Assembly (NCBI GenBank): GCA_028379895.1
Contig: JAOEKQ010000010.1
Coordinates: 1 to 57,234, forward strand
Length of the DNA stretch: 57,234 nucleotides
Direction: 5' to 3'
Source: Burkholderiales bacterium
Lineage (GTDB): Bacteria > Pseudomonadota > Gammaproteobacteria > Burkholderiales > Eutrophovitaceae
In this document: one piece after another, positions 26,192-35,121 of the stretch
Layout of the letters: every line of letters starts with the position of its first letter
Position numbering within the stretch: position 1 is the first letter of the stretch
The notes under the pieces: model-generated
Database searches by the model: none
What the model saw: only the letters and a program-made list of their open reading frames with translations
Told to the model about the DNA's origin: nothing
Made by a program: the position numbers and the translations under genes

Positions 26192-27181
26192 TTACTGAAT
26201 TAGATGATCCTTATCCTCAAAGTAAGCCATCAGACCCAACACGTCAGTGTTCAACGTTATACTCCCTGCTTCTTCCTCAACGATTTGCTCCTGAGTGCCA
26301 AAGCAGCCCCGAACCTCCTCAATATTCTGGATCGTTACAGTCGCTCGTAAATTTAGATTCGGAAATACTTGATTTGTCTTTTTGTCTACCTTATTCATCA
26401 TAACTCCATCTGAACGAGACTGATTTCCTTCTACGTAGACCTCGAACTTACCTGTCTTCAATATTTCATTGGCCAGCGATGACTCAATCCGAGCGTTCCA
26501 GCGGTGCACCCTTGGTGTTCTATGTTCAATGAATGTTACTCCACCAGATTTGATAGCAACGGTGTTATACCACTCCCATAGAGTTACAGAATAGTTATTT
26601 GATCGCTCTTGGTTCAAATCAAACCACTTTTGTCCATCTGTATAAAGTAGCAGCTCATTGAAGTTTGAACGTTTCTTACAAACAGCCGTTACCTCAGAGA
26701 ACTTCTTATCCGCCGGGAAGAAATGCAGTGAATTAGTGAAGTTATCAAAAGTTATATCCCCTCGATCTGGCTTATGCCAATGAGTGTGGCGATTTAGATA
26801 ACCCTCGTCGATATTGAGCCATCGATCCCAGACCTCCTCAACTAACTTTTTTGGTGAGTTCTCAAAAGCGAAACTGTCTACTGATAGTGCAGAATGTTTT
26901 GGTCCGTTAGTCGTGTATTTAACTTTGATCATTGGGTTACCTTTATTGGATTTAAGAGCTTGCACTTCAGAACTTTGGTCCAGTAGCGCCAACTGATCAT
27001 GAAGTGCATCACTTTCGAGTAGACGACCAGCTATATCATCGGGGCTCGATCCCACCAATGAATTCATTTTCTCGGGTGGTAAAGCTCTAATCTCCTCAGC
27101 ACTCGTGCTGGCCATCAAATAGACGATGACAAATAATCCTAATAAAGCGACTGCAGTCACCCATGGGATAATTCTGCTCAT
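26192..27181 (-). CDS. Hypothetical membrane-anchored or exported protein
   Basis: The ATG at 27181 is preceded by AGGAG, giving 329 residues; a longer frame to 27223 is not needed. The N-terminus is a single hydrophobic segment (WVTAVALLGLFVIVYLMA) acting as anchor or uncleaved signal, followed by an extracytoplasmic domain. That domain is rich in charged and aromatic residues, with a central HTHWHKPDRGDITFDNF segment and two cysteines (TAVCKKR, RGCFGTQ) that could form a disulfide. I recognise no family. It is monocistronic with its own terminator, and lies next to, but transcribed away from nothing in common with, the sortase system kinase gene. Confidence 0.6.
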   Translation of the reverse strand: MSRIIPWVTAVALLGLFVIVYLMASTSAEEIRALPPEKMNSLVGSSPDDIAGRLLESDALHDQLALLDQSSEVQALKSNKGNPMIKVKYTTNGPKHSALSVDSFAFENSPKKLVEEVWDRWLNIDEGYLNRHTHWHKPDRGDITFDNFTNSLHFFPADKKFSEVTAVCKKRSNFNELLLYTDGQKWFDLNQERSNNYSVTLWEWYNTVAIKSGGVTFIEHRTPRVHRWNARIESSLANEILKTGKFEVYVEGNQSRSDGVMMNKVDKKTNQVFPNLNLRATVTIQNIEEVRGCFGTQEQIVEEEAGSITLNTDVLGLMAYFEDKDHLIQ

Positions 27182-27367
27182 TATGTTTTCTCCTAATTGT
27201 TCATTAATATTAAATTGCATCATTTCTGACAGCGCTTTAAGAATAATCAGAAGAAGTGAAAATTTAGTGACCAGTTAATGACAATTGGATAATCACCTAT
27301 AAATTAGGCCGTATTCAGTCGCCACAAGTATCAATAACCGTCCAGATGAGCCTAAAATTTACAGTCA

Positions 27368-29563
27368 CTAAGCTTTGTGTGGAATCGTCACCTCAAACGT
27401 CACACCATCGTGATCAGAGCGATTTCGCACGGATACTTTCCCGCCGTGAAATTGGGCTACAAGGCGAACAATATAAAGTCCTAATCCTAGATGACCTTGC
27501 GCCGATGGTTGTGTTGTATGTTTGCGGTCTGAGACCATCGATTCAAAAATTTGAGCTTGATGTTCTATCGGAATTATTGGGCCTTGATTAGTGACCTGAA
27601 GCAACACATCGGAACCTATCAAAGATAGGGTAATATCAATGGACGAATCTGACTTTGAGAATTCATTAGCATTCTCAATGAGCTTATCCAGCATCTGTCG
27701 AAATGCTTCTGGAGACCCTTTCACCCTGAGGGGAGACTCTGCAAACACCACCTTAAATTCATGGTGTACATACGCGCATTGATACTCCTCCACGCTCACC
27801 GTCACCAGCTCACAAAGGTCAATTTCTTCAAGCTCCTCTGAAGTCAGAGAGGCCTCTAATGCTGACGCCTCACTCATACGCTTGACTAGGTTATCCAATC
27901 TTCTGATACCACCTGCAGCACGTTCCATATAGACCTGACCTTGCTCCTTACTGTCTGTTTTGCTCAAGAGCTCCAAAGATGAACGAACAACAGCAATAGG
28001 GGTGTTTAGCTCATGCGACAACCTTCTCGATAAATTCTCAAGATACTGCGTGTAATTTCTCAATCGAATACTGATGCTCGATAAACTTCTCGATAGCATT
28101 CCGATCTCGTCTCGCGATACTTGCGGTTTAATCCGCCCAACGACTTTTCCATCTTTATCAAACGCATTTTCTGTTTGACGCGCCAAGTCTCCAAGACGCT
28201 TAACTGCATTACCAACAATTAATAAATGCAGAATTACGTAGCCCAACAAAATGACTAAAATAAAGGCAATCAGCAATTCGAGCGTTTGATAACGCATCTC
28301 AACCACTTTGTTTGTGGTCTCTTGCACAAATACGGCACCCACTACTGTGTTCCCAACCTCCACAGGATGAGCCGCGCTAATCACACCACCACCCTCTCCG
28401 CTAGGCTCCCTAAATAATTTAGCCACCTCCTGACCACTCAAGGCAATATCGATCTCTGGTTCGTCAAGCTGCCAGATTACACCCGGATCAGAGAATTCGT
28501 ATGTTCCCGAATCGATCCAGAGGTTTAAGATAGGTCTCACTAACGGCGCAGTCGCCGACACAAACATCTGAATTAAATTATCACTTGATTGATTGACCGT
28601 GGATGAAATTTGATTATTAATATTTGAAGCAGTAAATTTTTTATTTGCAGCGTGGGCTATGATACGGCGCTGCGTATCCACGACCCATATTCGGGAGTCT
28701 GAACGTGCTAATTGTTTAATTACCTTTTGAACCTCTGGAGATGGTGCGAACACCGACCCAAGCCTCAAAGGATCACTTAAACTTTCACAACTTCGGATGA
28801 CTTCAACTTTTGGTTGACCAAGCATTCCTGCAACATTCATAACGCCCAAACCAAGAGCCGGCCCGACAGTGGATCGATACATCTTAATCTCTAGATCATA
28901 CCCGCCCGTTCTGGCACGAACCTCTCCACGAATATCCCACTCACGAACGACTTTTCCCGCTTCGTCTCTGAGCAGTGCCCCGCTTTCATCCAAAACGTAA
29001 GCCGACAATTGACCCGAATTGTGCGGTTTTATCTGGAACTGACGAAACTGCCCGTCCGCATCAACCGTAGATAACAAGATCTGATCAACTGCGTCGTCAG
29101 TTAAATTTTGCTCGAACTCACCAATTTCTTGCTCGGGAAAACGTTTATAGGACGAGTGAGCCTCAACCTCAATGGCCAGATAGATCGCTTTTCCATAACT
29201 GCCAACTCGATATCGAGCAGAGACCGAACGATCAGATGGATTACCGAATCCATATTGAAGAGACACGGACTGCGCCGTATAGTCTTCCCAATCATTTATG
29301 TTGCCATCAATTTCAGGACGACCTGGAAGCGGGTCAATTTCAATATGACTAGCCATATCCGGGGCAAACGGTGTTACGACGTCACTGGTAAATATAGCCG
29401 GTCTGTCACTAAGCGCGGTACTGAGCGCTCGTGCTGTAGTCAGCACACCATCCTCTTGCGCGTCAAGCATTTGCTCCATCAACGCTTGTGCGTAATACAC
29501 CGACAACATCGGCACTAACGCTAATACTGAGAGCACAAGATAAAATTTTGTCTTAAGGCGCAT
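27368..29563 (-). CDS. pdsS: Histidine kinase of the proteobacterial dedicated sortase system
   Basis: The 731-residue product starts with a membrane segment (FYLVLSVLALVPMLSVYYA). A large periplasmic sensor follows with a carbohydrate-binding-like stretch (EIDGNINDWEDY). Then come a second membrane segment (LELLIAFILVILLGYVILHLL), a HAMP linker, the HisKA box LSRRLSHELNTPIAVV (phospho-His about residue 517) and the ATPase G-boxes (HLGLGLYIVRLVAQFHGG). This architecture and context fit the marine sortase-system kinase family. It senses something in the envelope, presumably linked to the sorted protein, and acts through the response regulator just upstream. The frame opens with a TTG at 29584 touching the regulator stop; I prefer the ATG at 29563. 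The gene pair is divergent from the sortase target gene. Confidence 0.9.
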   Translation of the reverse strand: MRLKTKFYLVLSVLALVPMLSVYYAQALMEQMLDAQEDGVLTTARALSTALSDRPAIFTSDVVTPFAPDMASHIEIDPLPGRPEIDGNINDWEDYTAQSVSLQYGFGNPSDRSVSARYRVGSYGKAIYLAIEVEAHSSYKRFPEQEIGEFEQNLTDDAVDQILLSTVDADGQFRQFQIKPHNSGQLSAYVLDESGALLRDEAGKVVREWDIRGEVRARTGGYDLEIKMYRSTVGPALGLGVMNVAGMLGQPKVEVIRSCESLSDPLRLGSVFAPSPEVQKVIKQLARSDSRIWVVDTQRRIIAHAANKKFTASNINNQISSTVNQSSDNLIQMFVSATAPLVRPILNLWIDSGTYEFSDPGVIWQLDEPEIDIALSGQEVAKLFREPSGEGGGVISAAHPVEVGNTVVGAVFVQETTNKVVEMRYQTLELLIAFILVILLGYVILHLLIVGNAVKRLGDLARQTENAFDKDGKVVGRIKPQVSRDEIGMLSRSLSSISIRLRNYTQYLENLSRRLSHELNTPIAVVRSSLELLSKTDSKEQGQVYMERAAGGIRRLDNLVKRMSEASALEASLTSEELEEIDLCELVTVSVEEYQCAYVHHEFKVVFAESPLRVKGSPEAFRQMLDKLIENANEFSKSDSSIDITLSLIGSDVLLQVTNQGPIIPIEHQAQIFESMVSDRKHTTQPSAQGHLGLGLYIVRLVAQFHGGKVSVRNRSDHDGVTFEVTIPHKA

Positions 29564-29584
29564 GACTGAATAAACCGGGATCAA

Positions 29585-30280
29585 TCATTTATCTTTTTTC
29601 CAACGATATCCACGACCGAAGTCTGTCTCAATCGCACTAAAATCATCATCCATACCCTTAAATTTCTTACGTATTCTCTTGATGTTCGATGTTACTGTAT
29701 TGCGACTGACTTCAACATCGTTAATCATCAACTGATGATGCGCTTTGATAGCCCCAGGTAACTCCACAAGGCGCTCGATAATCCAATACTCTCCAGGAGT
29801 GATATCCACGAGCTGTCCGTTCCATGAAGCGCGTGCCTCATCAGGATAAATCTCTAAAGACCCAATGGTTTTTTTGCTTCGGTCCAAGCTAAGCGGCTGA
29901 CGATCCATTTCGATGCGTCGGATCAAGCTATTGATCACAGCAATCAGATAATCGGTCGAATGATCTTTGGTGCAATACTCGTCTGCACCCAAATTTAAGC
30001 CATAAATTTTATCGTCCTGCTCACCTCGAGCAGTCATTAAGATGATCGGTAAACGTTCCGTTATAGGATTCGATCGTAATTGACGACATAACTGGAATCC
30101 ACCTTCATCTTCAGGACCTAGACCAACGTCGATAATCGCTAAATCTGGCGAGGACTCTTCTATCCCCTCCAATGCAGATAAGCGATCAAGATAATGGGAA
30201 ACGACCCAATCGGCCTTAGCGAAAAGGTCACTGTAGTTCTGAGCAAGGCTCACATCGTCCTCGACCAATGCAATACGCAT
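29585..30280 (-). CDS. pdsR: Response regulator of the proteobacterial dedicated sortase system
   Basis: The 231-residue OmpR-type regulator has the receiver acidic pair (VEDD), phospho-acceptor Asp51 in AIIDVGLGP, switch Thr83 and Lys105 in EYCTKD. The C-terminal winged helix is VDITPGEYWIIERLVELPGA, then EVSRNTVTSNIKRIRKKFKG and ETDFGRGYRWKK. It lies directly upstream of the kinase gene in the same operon, with stop and start adjacent. It is divergent from the VIT/VWA target and sortase genes, whose shared intergenic region contains the inverted repeat TGTCA-TGAT-TGACA, a plausible binding site. It would couple envelope sensing to production of the sortase substrate. Confidence 0.92.
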   Translation of the reverse strand: MRIALVEDDVSLAQNYSDLFAKADWVVSHYLDRLSALEGIEESSPDLAIIDVGLGPEDEGGFQLCRQLRSNPITERLPIILMTARGEQDDKIYGLNLGADEYCTKDHSTDYLIAVINSLIRRIEMDRQPLSLDRSKKTIGSLEIYPDEARASWNGQLVDITPGEYWIIERLVELPGAIKAHHQLMINDVEVSRNTVTSNIKRIRKKFKGMDDDFSAIETDFGRGYRWKKDK

Positions 30281-30374
30281 TTAAGTTTTCCTTCACTAAG
30301 ATTAAATTTCGCGTGTAGAAACTATAACGCCAAGTACATCTCAGTTCACCTATCTGTCACCAAAGCCACAAAAT

Positions 30375-30388
30375 TGTCATGATTGACA
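30375..30388. promoter_or_regulatory. Inverted repeat TGTCA-TGAT-TGACA in the sortase-system divergent promoter region
   Basis: Exact 5-bp half-sites with a 4-bp centre lie about midway between the regulator start (30280) and the target gene start (30491). It is a candidate operator for the adjacent response regulator. The assignment is by position only. Confidence 0.4.
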
Positions 30389-30490
30389 TCAAATCGCCCT
30401 CCTGCCTACCCCATCGTGTCCATAGCTACTCGTTTAAATAGCCCAAGTGACATTAATTTTGATTATTTAAACCAAAGGAGGAGCTTTGAT

Positions 30491-32644
30491 ATGCATTCAC
30501 CCCTTACCGGTGGACGGATTAAAACCCAATTACCGAACTACCACATCGTGAAAGATGGATTGAAGGGCTTATTTGCCTCGATCGTAGTGGGATTTACCGT
30601 ATCTACAATTTTGGTTCTTATCGTGATCACACTAGCTTTATTATCGACCTCAGCAAGCGCGACCGGTGTGGATCAAATCAATAACACGAAAAGCGGCAGT
30701 TTACTCGTTAAAAACGCACAAACAGGTCAGTACATGCCAACCCCCACGTTATTAACAGACGTCAAAATAAACGTCTCGGGGATACTTGCTCGAACGAAAG
30801 TCAGTCAACAATTTCAGAATAGCTCCAAAGACTGGGTAGAAGGCATCTATATTTTCCCACTTCCCGAAAATGCTGCTGTTGATCAACTGAGAATGCGTAT
30901 TGGCGATCGAATTATAGAAGGTCAGATTAAGGAGCGAAAAGAGGCAAAAAAACAATTTCAGGATGCGGCACGTAGTGGAAAAAAAGCCACCCTTATAGAA
31001 CAAGAAAGATCCAACATATTTACGACTAGCCTGACGAACATTGGGCCTGGAGAATCGATAACTATTGAGATTACGTATCAAAACACGCTCGATTACCGCG
31101 ATGGTGCAGTGAGTCTGAGGTTTCCGCTGGTTGTTGCTCCGAGATACATTCCAGGACAGGAACATAATGAGAATGCCACGACCTCAACCTTAAACCAAGA
31201 CCCAGTGGTGACCGATGCCCACAGAATTTCACCGTTGATCATTGATGAATCTGAACAAAAACGTAATCCAGTGAACCTATCGATCAAACTTGATGCGGGG
31301 TTTACAATCCAAACGATTCAGAGCACAAACCACACCATCAAGAAAAATAAAATAAATGAGCACCAATATCAGGTGCATCTCGTATCGGATAATGTACCAG
31401 CTGATCGAGATTTCGAAGTGGTGTGGCGGTCAGCGTCAGATGCTATGCCCCGAAGCGCTGTATACACGGAAAAAAAGGGAGGAAAATATTACTCTCTAAT
31501 TACTTTATTCCCACCGACCGATCCTAATGCTGATATGCCCCGTTTACCGCGTGACATAGTCTTTGTCGTTGATACATCTGGGTCGATGCATGGCGCCTCA
31601 CTTGATCAAGCTAAAAGCGCACTAGAACTAGCGGTCAAACGCCTCACTAATGAAGATCGGTTTAACATCATTCAATTTAACAGTAATACACAATCACTCT
31701 ACAGTCATGAGCAACCAGCATCCGAGAAAAACCTAAAGGTTGCCTGTCGGTATATCAATGCGCTGGTTGCGGAGGGTGGTACGGAGTTTGCACCCGCACT
31801 CAGTATCGCCTTAAATGACGACGCCAAAGCGGGCCGAATTCGCCAGGTCGTATTCATAACTGACGGCAGCATTGGGAACGAGGATCAGATCTTTTCAATG
31901 ATCAAGAAAAGACTTGGTAAAAACCGATTATTTCCAATCGGAATTGGCTCAGCTCCAAATAGTCACTTGATGACAAAAATTGCACAATACGGTCGAGGTA
32001 GCTTTACTTATATCGGTGATATTTCAGAGGTAGAGACAAAGATGGGAGATTTTTTCAACCGTCTTGAAAACCCAGTCGTGACCGATATTTCGACAAAGTG
32101 GCCTGAAGATCTTACTGTCGACATTAGCCCGTCGATCATACCTGATTTATATCAAGGTGAACCTCTCGTTATCGTTGCCGCCATGGATGAAAGGTTTACT
32201 GGCTCTATTCAGATAGAAGGACTATTTGCGGGGCAGCCTTGGCGCCAGACAGTCAATCTAGAGAAACGAACCGAAGAACAAGGTATTGGCCAGATCTGGG
32301 CGCGTCGTAAGATATCTGAGCATATGGGGTCGTTACGTGACGGAATGTCGGAGGAAGTAGTGCGTCAGGCCGTTCTCGACCTCGCTTTAGGACATTCACT
32401 CGTAACCAAATACTCCAGCCTCGTTGCTGTTGACGTCACTCCAAGTAGGACTATGCAGTATATGTATCGACAGCTTATTCCATCAAATCTGCCAAATCGA
32501 TGGAGCCAAGCTAAGATTTTGGGCGCACTACCGCAAACCGCTACCGGATCATTAATGCACTTAATGCTTGCTGCTCTATTCTCAGCCTTGGCGTTGATAT
32601 TTTTCTTAAAAGGCAAAAGCCCAAAAGCAAGAGGTCAACGATGA
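30491..32644 (+). CDS. Marine sortase target protein (VIT and VWA domains, C-terminal LPQTA sorting signal)
   Basis: The ATG at 30491 with AAGGAGG upstream gives 717 residues; the longer frame starts at an unlikely TTG. After an N-terminal membrane segment (TILVLIVITLALLSTSASA) comes a VIT domain (about 65-190; VKINVSGILARTKVSQQFQN). A von Willebrand A domain follows near 350-530, with the MIDAS motif DTSGSM (Asp-x-Ser-x-Ser). The C-terminus is a textbook sorting signal: LPQTA at about residue 680, a hydrophobic stretch (LMHLMLAALFSALALIFFL) and a basic tail (KGKSPKARGQR). In the marine dedicated sortase system this is the sole substrate of the adjacent sortase, which it overlaps by four bases. 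The VWA domain implies metal-dependent binding to an extracytoplasmic ligand. Exact function unknown. Confidence 0.93.
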   Translation: MHSPLTGGRIKTQLPNYHIVKDGLKGLFASIVVGFTVSTILVLIVITLALLSTSASATGVDQINNTKSGSLLVKNAQTGQYMPTPTLLTDVKINVSGILARTKVSQQFQNSSKDWVEGIYIFPLPENAAVDQLRMRIGDRIIEGQIKERKEAKKQFQDAARSGKKATLIEQERSNIFTTSLTNIGPGESITIEITYQNTLDYRDGAVSLRFPLVVAPRYIPGQEHNENATTSTLNQDPVVTDAHRISPLIIDESEQKRNPVNLSIKLDAGFTIQTIQSTNHTIKKNKINEHQYQVHLVSDNVPADRDFEVVWRSASDAMPRSAVYTEKKGGKYYSLITLFPPTDPNADMPRLPRDIVFVVDTSGSMHGASLDQAKSALELAVKRLTNEDRFNIIQFNSNTQSLYSHEQPASEKNLKVACRYINALVAEGGTEFAPALSIALNDDAKAGRIRQVVFITDGSIGNEDQIFSMIKKRLGKNRLFPIGIGSAPNSHLMTKIAQYGRGSFTYIGDISEVETKMGDFFNRLENPVVTDISTKWPEDLTVDISPSIIPDLYQGEPLVIVAAMDERFTGSIQIEGLFAGQPWRQTVNLEKRTEEQGIGQIWARRKISEHMGSLRDGMSEEVVRQAVLDLALGHSLVTKYSSLVAVDVTPSRTMQYMYRQLIPSNLPNRWSQAKILGALPQTATGSLMHLMLAALFSALALIFFLKGKSPKARGQR

Positions 32645-33231
32645 GCGTGCGTATCCGACAGCTTATGTTTGCGACCCTTTTGTCACTGGCGATTTGGCAT
32701 CTTTTCGAGGGTGGCTATATTCATGCTAAAGCCTGGCTCGCACAACACTTAATACATAACGCATGGAAAGCGTCCAGTAGTAATGCGAGCGCACAGAAAC
32801 CTTGGCCTGGTGCGGATACTCATCCAGTGGCACGGTTAATCGCTCGAAATGGAAAGGTCGACTTATTTGTACTTTCGGGTACGTCGGGTAGAACTCTTGC
32901 TTTTGGCCCAGGACACATGACCGGCACTGCGCTTCCAGGCACCTATGGAAACGTAGTATTGAGCGGACACCGAGACACACATTTCAGTTTTCTTAAACAT
33001 CTCGGCATCGGAGATCAAATCTTTCTCGAAAGCAGTTCCGGTGATAGAAAATCATACGAAGTTATAAAGACTCAGATTATTCACGAAAATGACATACATA
33101 TCGCACGCGATAACGGTGACGATCGACTTACATTAATCACATGCTTCCCGTTTGAAGCCATCGTTCCTGGCGGGCCTATGCGATACGCAGTAACGGCGCG
33201 CGCATTAAGCCCGAATACTTTGAACATTTAA
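32641..33231 (+). CDS. Class GN-type sortase of the dedicated system
   Basis: The 196-residue transpeptidase has an N-terminal membrane segment (LMFATLLSLAIWHLFEGGYI) and the catalytic triad: His110 in VVLSGHRDTHF, Cys168 in TLITCFPF and Arg181 in GGPMRYAV. Sortases cut the LPxTG-like signal of a substrate at the membrane and join it to a nucleophile. In this Gram-negative one-substrate system the acceptor is not known. The start overlaps the target gene stop (ATGA), showing tight coupling with the VIT/VWA protein. The following gene encodes a degenerate copy of its own C-terminal half. Confidence 0.95.
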   Translation: MSVRIRQLMFATLLSLAIWHLFEGGYIHAKAWLAQHLIHNAWKASSSNASAQKPWPGADTHPVARLIARNGKVDLFVLSGTSGRTLAFGPGHMTGTALPGTYGNVVLSGHRDTHFSFLKHLGIGDQIFLESSSGDRKSYEVIKTQIIHENDIHIARDNGDDRLTLITCFPFEAIVPGGPMRYAVTARALSPNTLNI

Positions 33232-33337
33232 TTTGAAGCCAACAAATAGTTCTGTTGAGAGTGAGCGGGATTATTTGTAAGTCATGAAAAGCAGATTTAT
33301 CAATGGACGCTACGAGCACTTAACAAGAGGAAATTTT

Positions 33338-33655
33338 ATGGAAAAATTAGTTTGTTTTTTCTTAAACATCGGTGATGTTCTAGATTTGAGATTCGAAACA
33401 GGTGAGTCCAAACGCTATCAGGTGATTGAAACCGATGTAGTTCCGATTAACGAAGTCAAATCTGGCTTTAATGCAGATCGAGAACGGGTGACGTTAGTCA
33501 CAAAGTTTCCATTCGATTCACAAAACCCGACCGAACGCATGCTTTATGTCGTTGTGGCACGACGGGTTTCCAATAGCCTCGGATTCGTACGATCGCTTAA
33601 GGAATTTTCAGAAACCAACCCTTCATCCTCAAAGGAAATAGGAGAACAGTCATGA
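33338..33655 (+). CDS. Truncated sortase-like protein lacking all catalytic residues
   Basis: From the ATG at 33338 (AGAGG upstream) the product has 105 residues; a longer frame from 33284 is possible. It aligns with residues about 118-190 of the adjacent sortase: FFLNIGDVLDLRFETGESKR against HLGIGDQIFLESSSGDRK, RVTLVTKFPF against RLTLITCFPF, and MLYVVVARR against MRYAVTARA. The catalytic Cys is Lys56, the Arg aligns with Leu69, and the half with the catalytic His is missing, so it cannot act as a transpeptidase. There is no signal peptide in the short form. Yet it keeps a good ribosome binding site and overlaps the next gene by four bases, which argues against a dead relic. It may bind the sortase or the sorting signal, or simply be decaying. 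Confidence 0.75.
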   Translation: MEKLVCFFLNIGDVLDLRFETGESKRYQVIETDVVPINEVKSGFNADRERVTLVTKFPFDSQNPTERMLYVVVARRVSNSLGFVRSLKEFSETNPSSSKEIGEQS

Positions 33656-33837
33656 AGTTTGTCCTACCCCTTATCGCGATAATTTTCCTTAGCGCCTGTG
33701 ACGATTACCTCGCGACAAACAATATGCATCAAGGCGAATTTACGGCACCACCCAATTCATTCATAAAAGAGGCTAATATGCCACTAATTGTTGAAAACGA
33801 GTGCGCAGAGGAGTCGGCGCTTACCGCGAGCAAATAG
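33652..33837 (+). CDS. Small lipoprotein of the sortase operon
   Basis: The 61-residue product has a type II signal peptide with lipobox LSAC (Cys at about 16) followed by Asp at +2, the classical inner-membrane retention signal in enterobacteria. The mature part is 46 residues, hydrophilic, with no recognised domain. Its ATG overlaps the stop of the sortase-like gene by four bases, so it is the last gene of the target-sortase-pseudosortase operon. It may be an accessory of the system; the function is unknown. Confidence 0.65.
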   Translation: MKFVLPLIAIIFLSACDDYLATNNMHQGEFTAPPNSFIKEANMPLIVENECAEESALTASK

Positions 33838-33991
33838 TCGTTTAAAGTATATGAAGGTAAGAGAGTTTGACTAAATATACCCTCTTCAACCTTTATTGAT
33901 TGAACTCATTATTAAAGAAATGGTCACTTACGGTATGTGGTTAGTGGAATTCACTAATAATATAGACGTTTAACGTTAAATTTGATTTAAT

Positions 33992-34384
33992 ATGCGGATG
34001 AAAAAACTCTTAGCGTTTGCTTGCATCATCTCATTTTTCGCAAATGGCGCCTTCGCTTTAGCGTTTAATGAAACGTGCATGCATAAAGCTCAAGAGCAAG
34101 CGCAGGTGGCAAGCAGTGGAGTATCAGATCACGATGGCGTGACTGCCCTCGACAATGACAAGCCCTGCCACGACACGGGCGAAATAAATCACTCAGACAT
34201 ACAGCATTGCGATCGTAACTGCTTATGTGTCCATGGAGTTAACAGTGCTCCGATTCTCGATTTTGACTCAGCCCACACACTACGAATCGCAGACCCCATT
34301 AGGCTGAGCTTCAGTCCGCTTGCTGATTCGCCAGCGTTTTTTGGTCAGACCCCTCCCGAGCGACCTCCAAAAAGTGTTTCCTGA
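33992..34384 (+). CDS. Exported His/Cys-rich small protein, first gene of a metal-handling cluster
   Basis: The 130-residue product has a signal peptide (LLAFACIISFFANGAFALA) and then clustered potential metal ligands: ETCMHK, DKPCHDTGEINHSDIQHC, DRNCLCVHG, and a proline-rich end TPPERPPK. Small exported proteins with this arrangement are common in copper and heavy-metal operons, where they bind or report metal, but the family is loosely defined. The genes downstream (beta-barrel candidate, HMA protein, MerT-like protein) support a metal role. The start is the first of two nearby ATGs and lacks a clear ribosome binding site. Confidence 0.65.
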   Translation: MRMKKLLAFACIISFFANGAFALAFNETCMHKAQEQAQVASSGVSDHDGVTALDNDKPCHDTGEINHSDIQHCDRNCLCVHGVNSAPILDFDSAHTLRIADPIRLSFSPLADSPAFFGQTPPERPPKSVS

Positions 34385-34453
34385 TTTTTAGTAGAACGTA
34401 CTATTGGCTCTAGTTGAGCGGTAGTCGAAATCAATCAAAACTAGGAGATTCGA

Positions 34454-35104
34454 ATGCGATTGCTATTGCTATTGCTAGCCATTGTTGGTTTTGGCCTCAT
34501 GCAAACATCTTTTGTTATCGCAAGACCGGTGTCGTATCCAGGGGGATGGACACTAATGACTATGAATGATGGTGACAAAAATAGTGTTCACATGCATTAC
34601 TCCCCAACGGCGAAAACGTCTATAGGTTACAAGTTTGAATATTGGCCCGATAAGGAGCTCAATTTGCATGCGCTTCAAATCAACAAATTACTGAAGCGAT
34701 GGAATAAACCGGAATCTCAAGCCAATTTCTACATCAAATCTGGAGTTGGCGTCGCTTACAGCGATTTGGGTCTTTTTGATAATGAAAGCGGCGCTAGTGC
34801 CTTCACCGGAATCGCGGTTGACTGGGAAGACCGACGACGTTTCATCTCGTATGAAAATCGCTTTACCGATATTGACGGTATTGATGATTTCTTTCAACAA
34901 TCGGCTCGTGTTGGCTGGGCTCCTTACCAGGGTGACTATGGAGACCTACACACTTGGTTGATGCTGCAAATTGAACACATGCCAGAGGCTACTGACGAAC
35001 ACACAGTAACGCCGTTAGTTCGGTTTTTTAAAGATGTTCACCTACTAGAATTTGGTGTGAATAATCACAACAAAGTCTTGTTTAACTATATTTTTAGATA
35101 CTAA
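34454..35104 (+). CDS. Exported protein, probable outer-membrane beta-barrel of the metal cluster
   Basis: The 216-residue product has a signal peptide (LLLLLLAIVGFGLMQTSFV) and alternating, aromatic-rich strands: SIGYKFEYWPDKEL, ANFYIKSGVGVAYSDLG, RRFISYENRF, HTWLMLQIEHM. It ends in NKVLFNYIFRY with a terminal aromatic residue, as expected for outer-membrane insertion. I know such proteins mostly from positions next to heavy-metal transport genes, without a proven function. AGGAG precedes the ATG. It is 17 bp upstream of the HMA-domain gene, in the same operon. Confidence 0.6.
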   Translation: MRLLLLLLAIVGFGLMQTSFVIARPVSYPGGWTLMTMNDGDKNSVHMHYSPTAKTSIGYKFEYWPDKELNLHALQINKLLKRWNKPESQANFYIKSGVGVAYSDLGLFDNESGASAFTGIAVDWEDRRRFISYENRFTDIDGIDDFFQQSARVGWAPYQGDYGDLHTWLMLQIEHMPEATDEHTVTPLVRFFKDVHLLEFGVNNHNKVLFNYIFRY

Positions 35105-35121
35105 ATATAAGGATTAATATC

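Noticed and set aside
33284..33337. N-terminal extension of the pseudo-sortase, as a source of the missing catalytic half
   Set aside because: The extra 18 residues show no resemblance to the sortase His segment and the upstream DNA does not encode it in any frame I checked.
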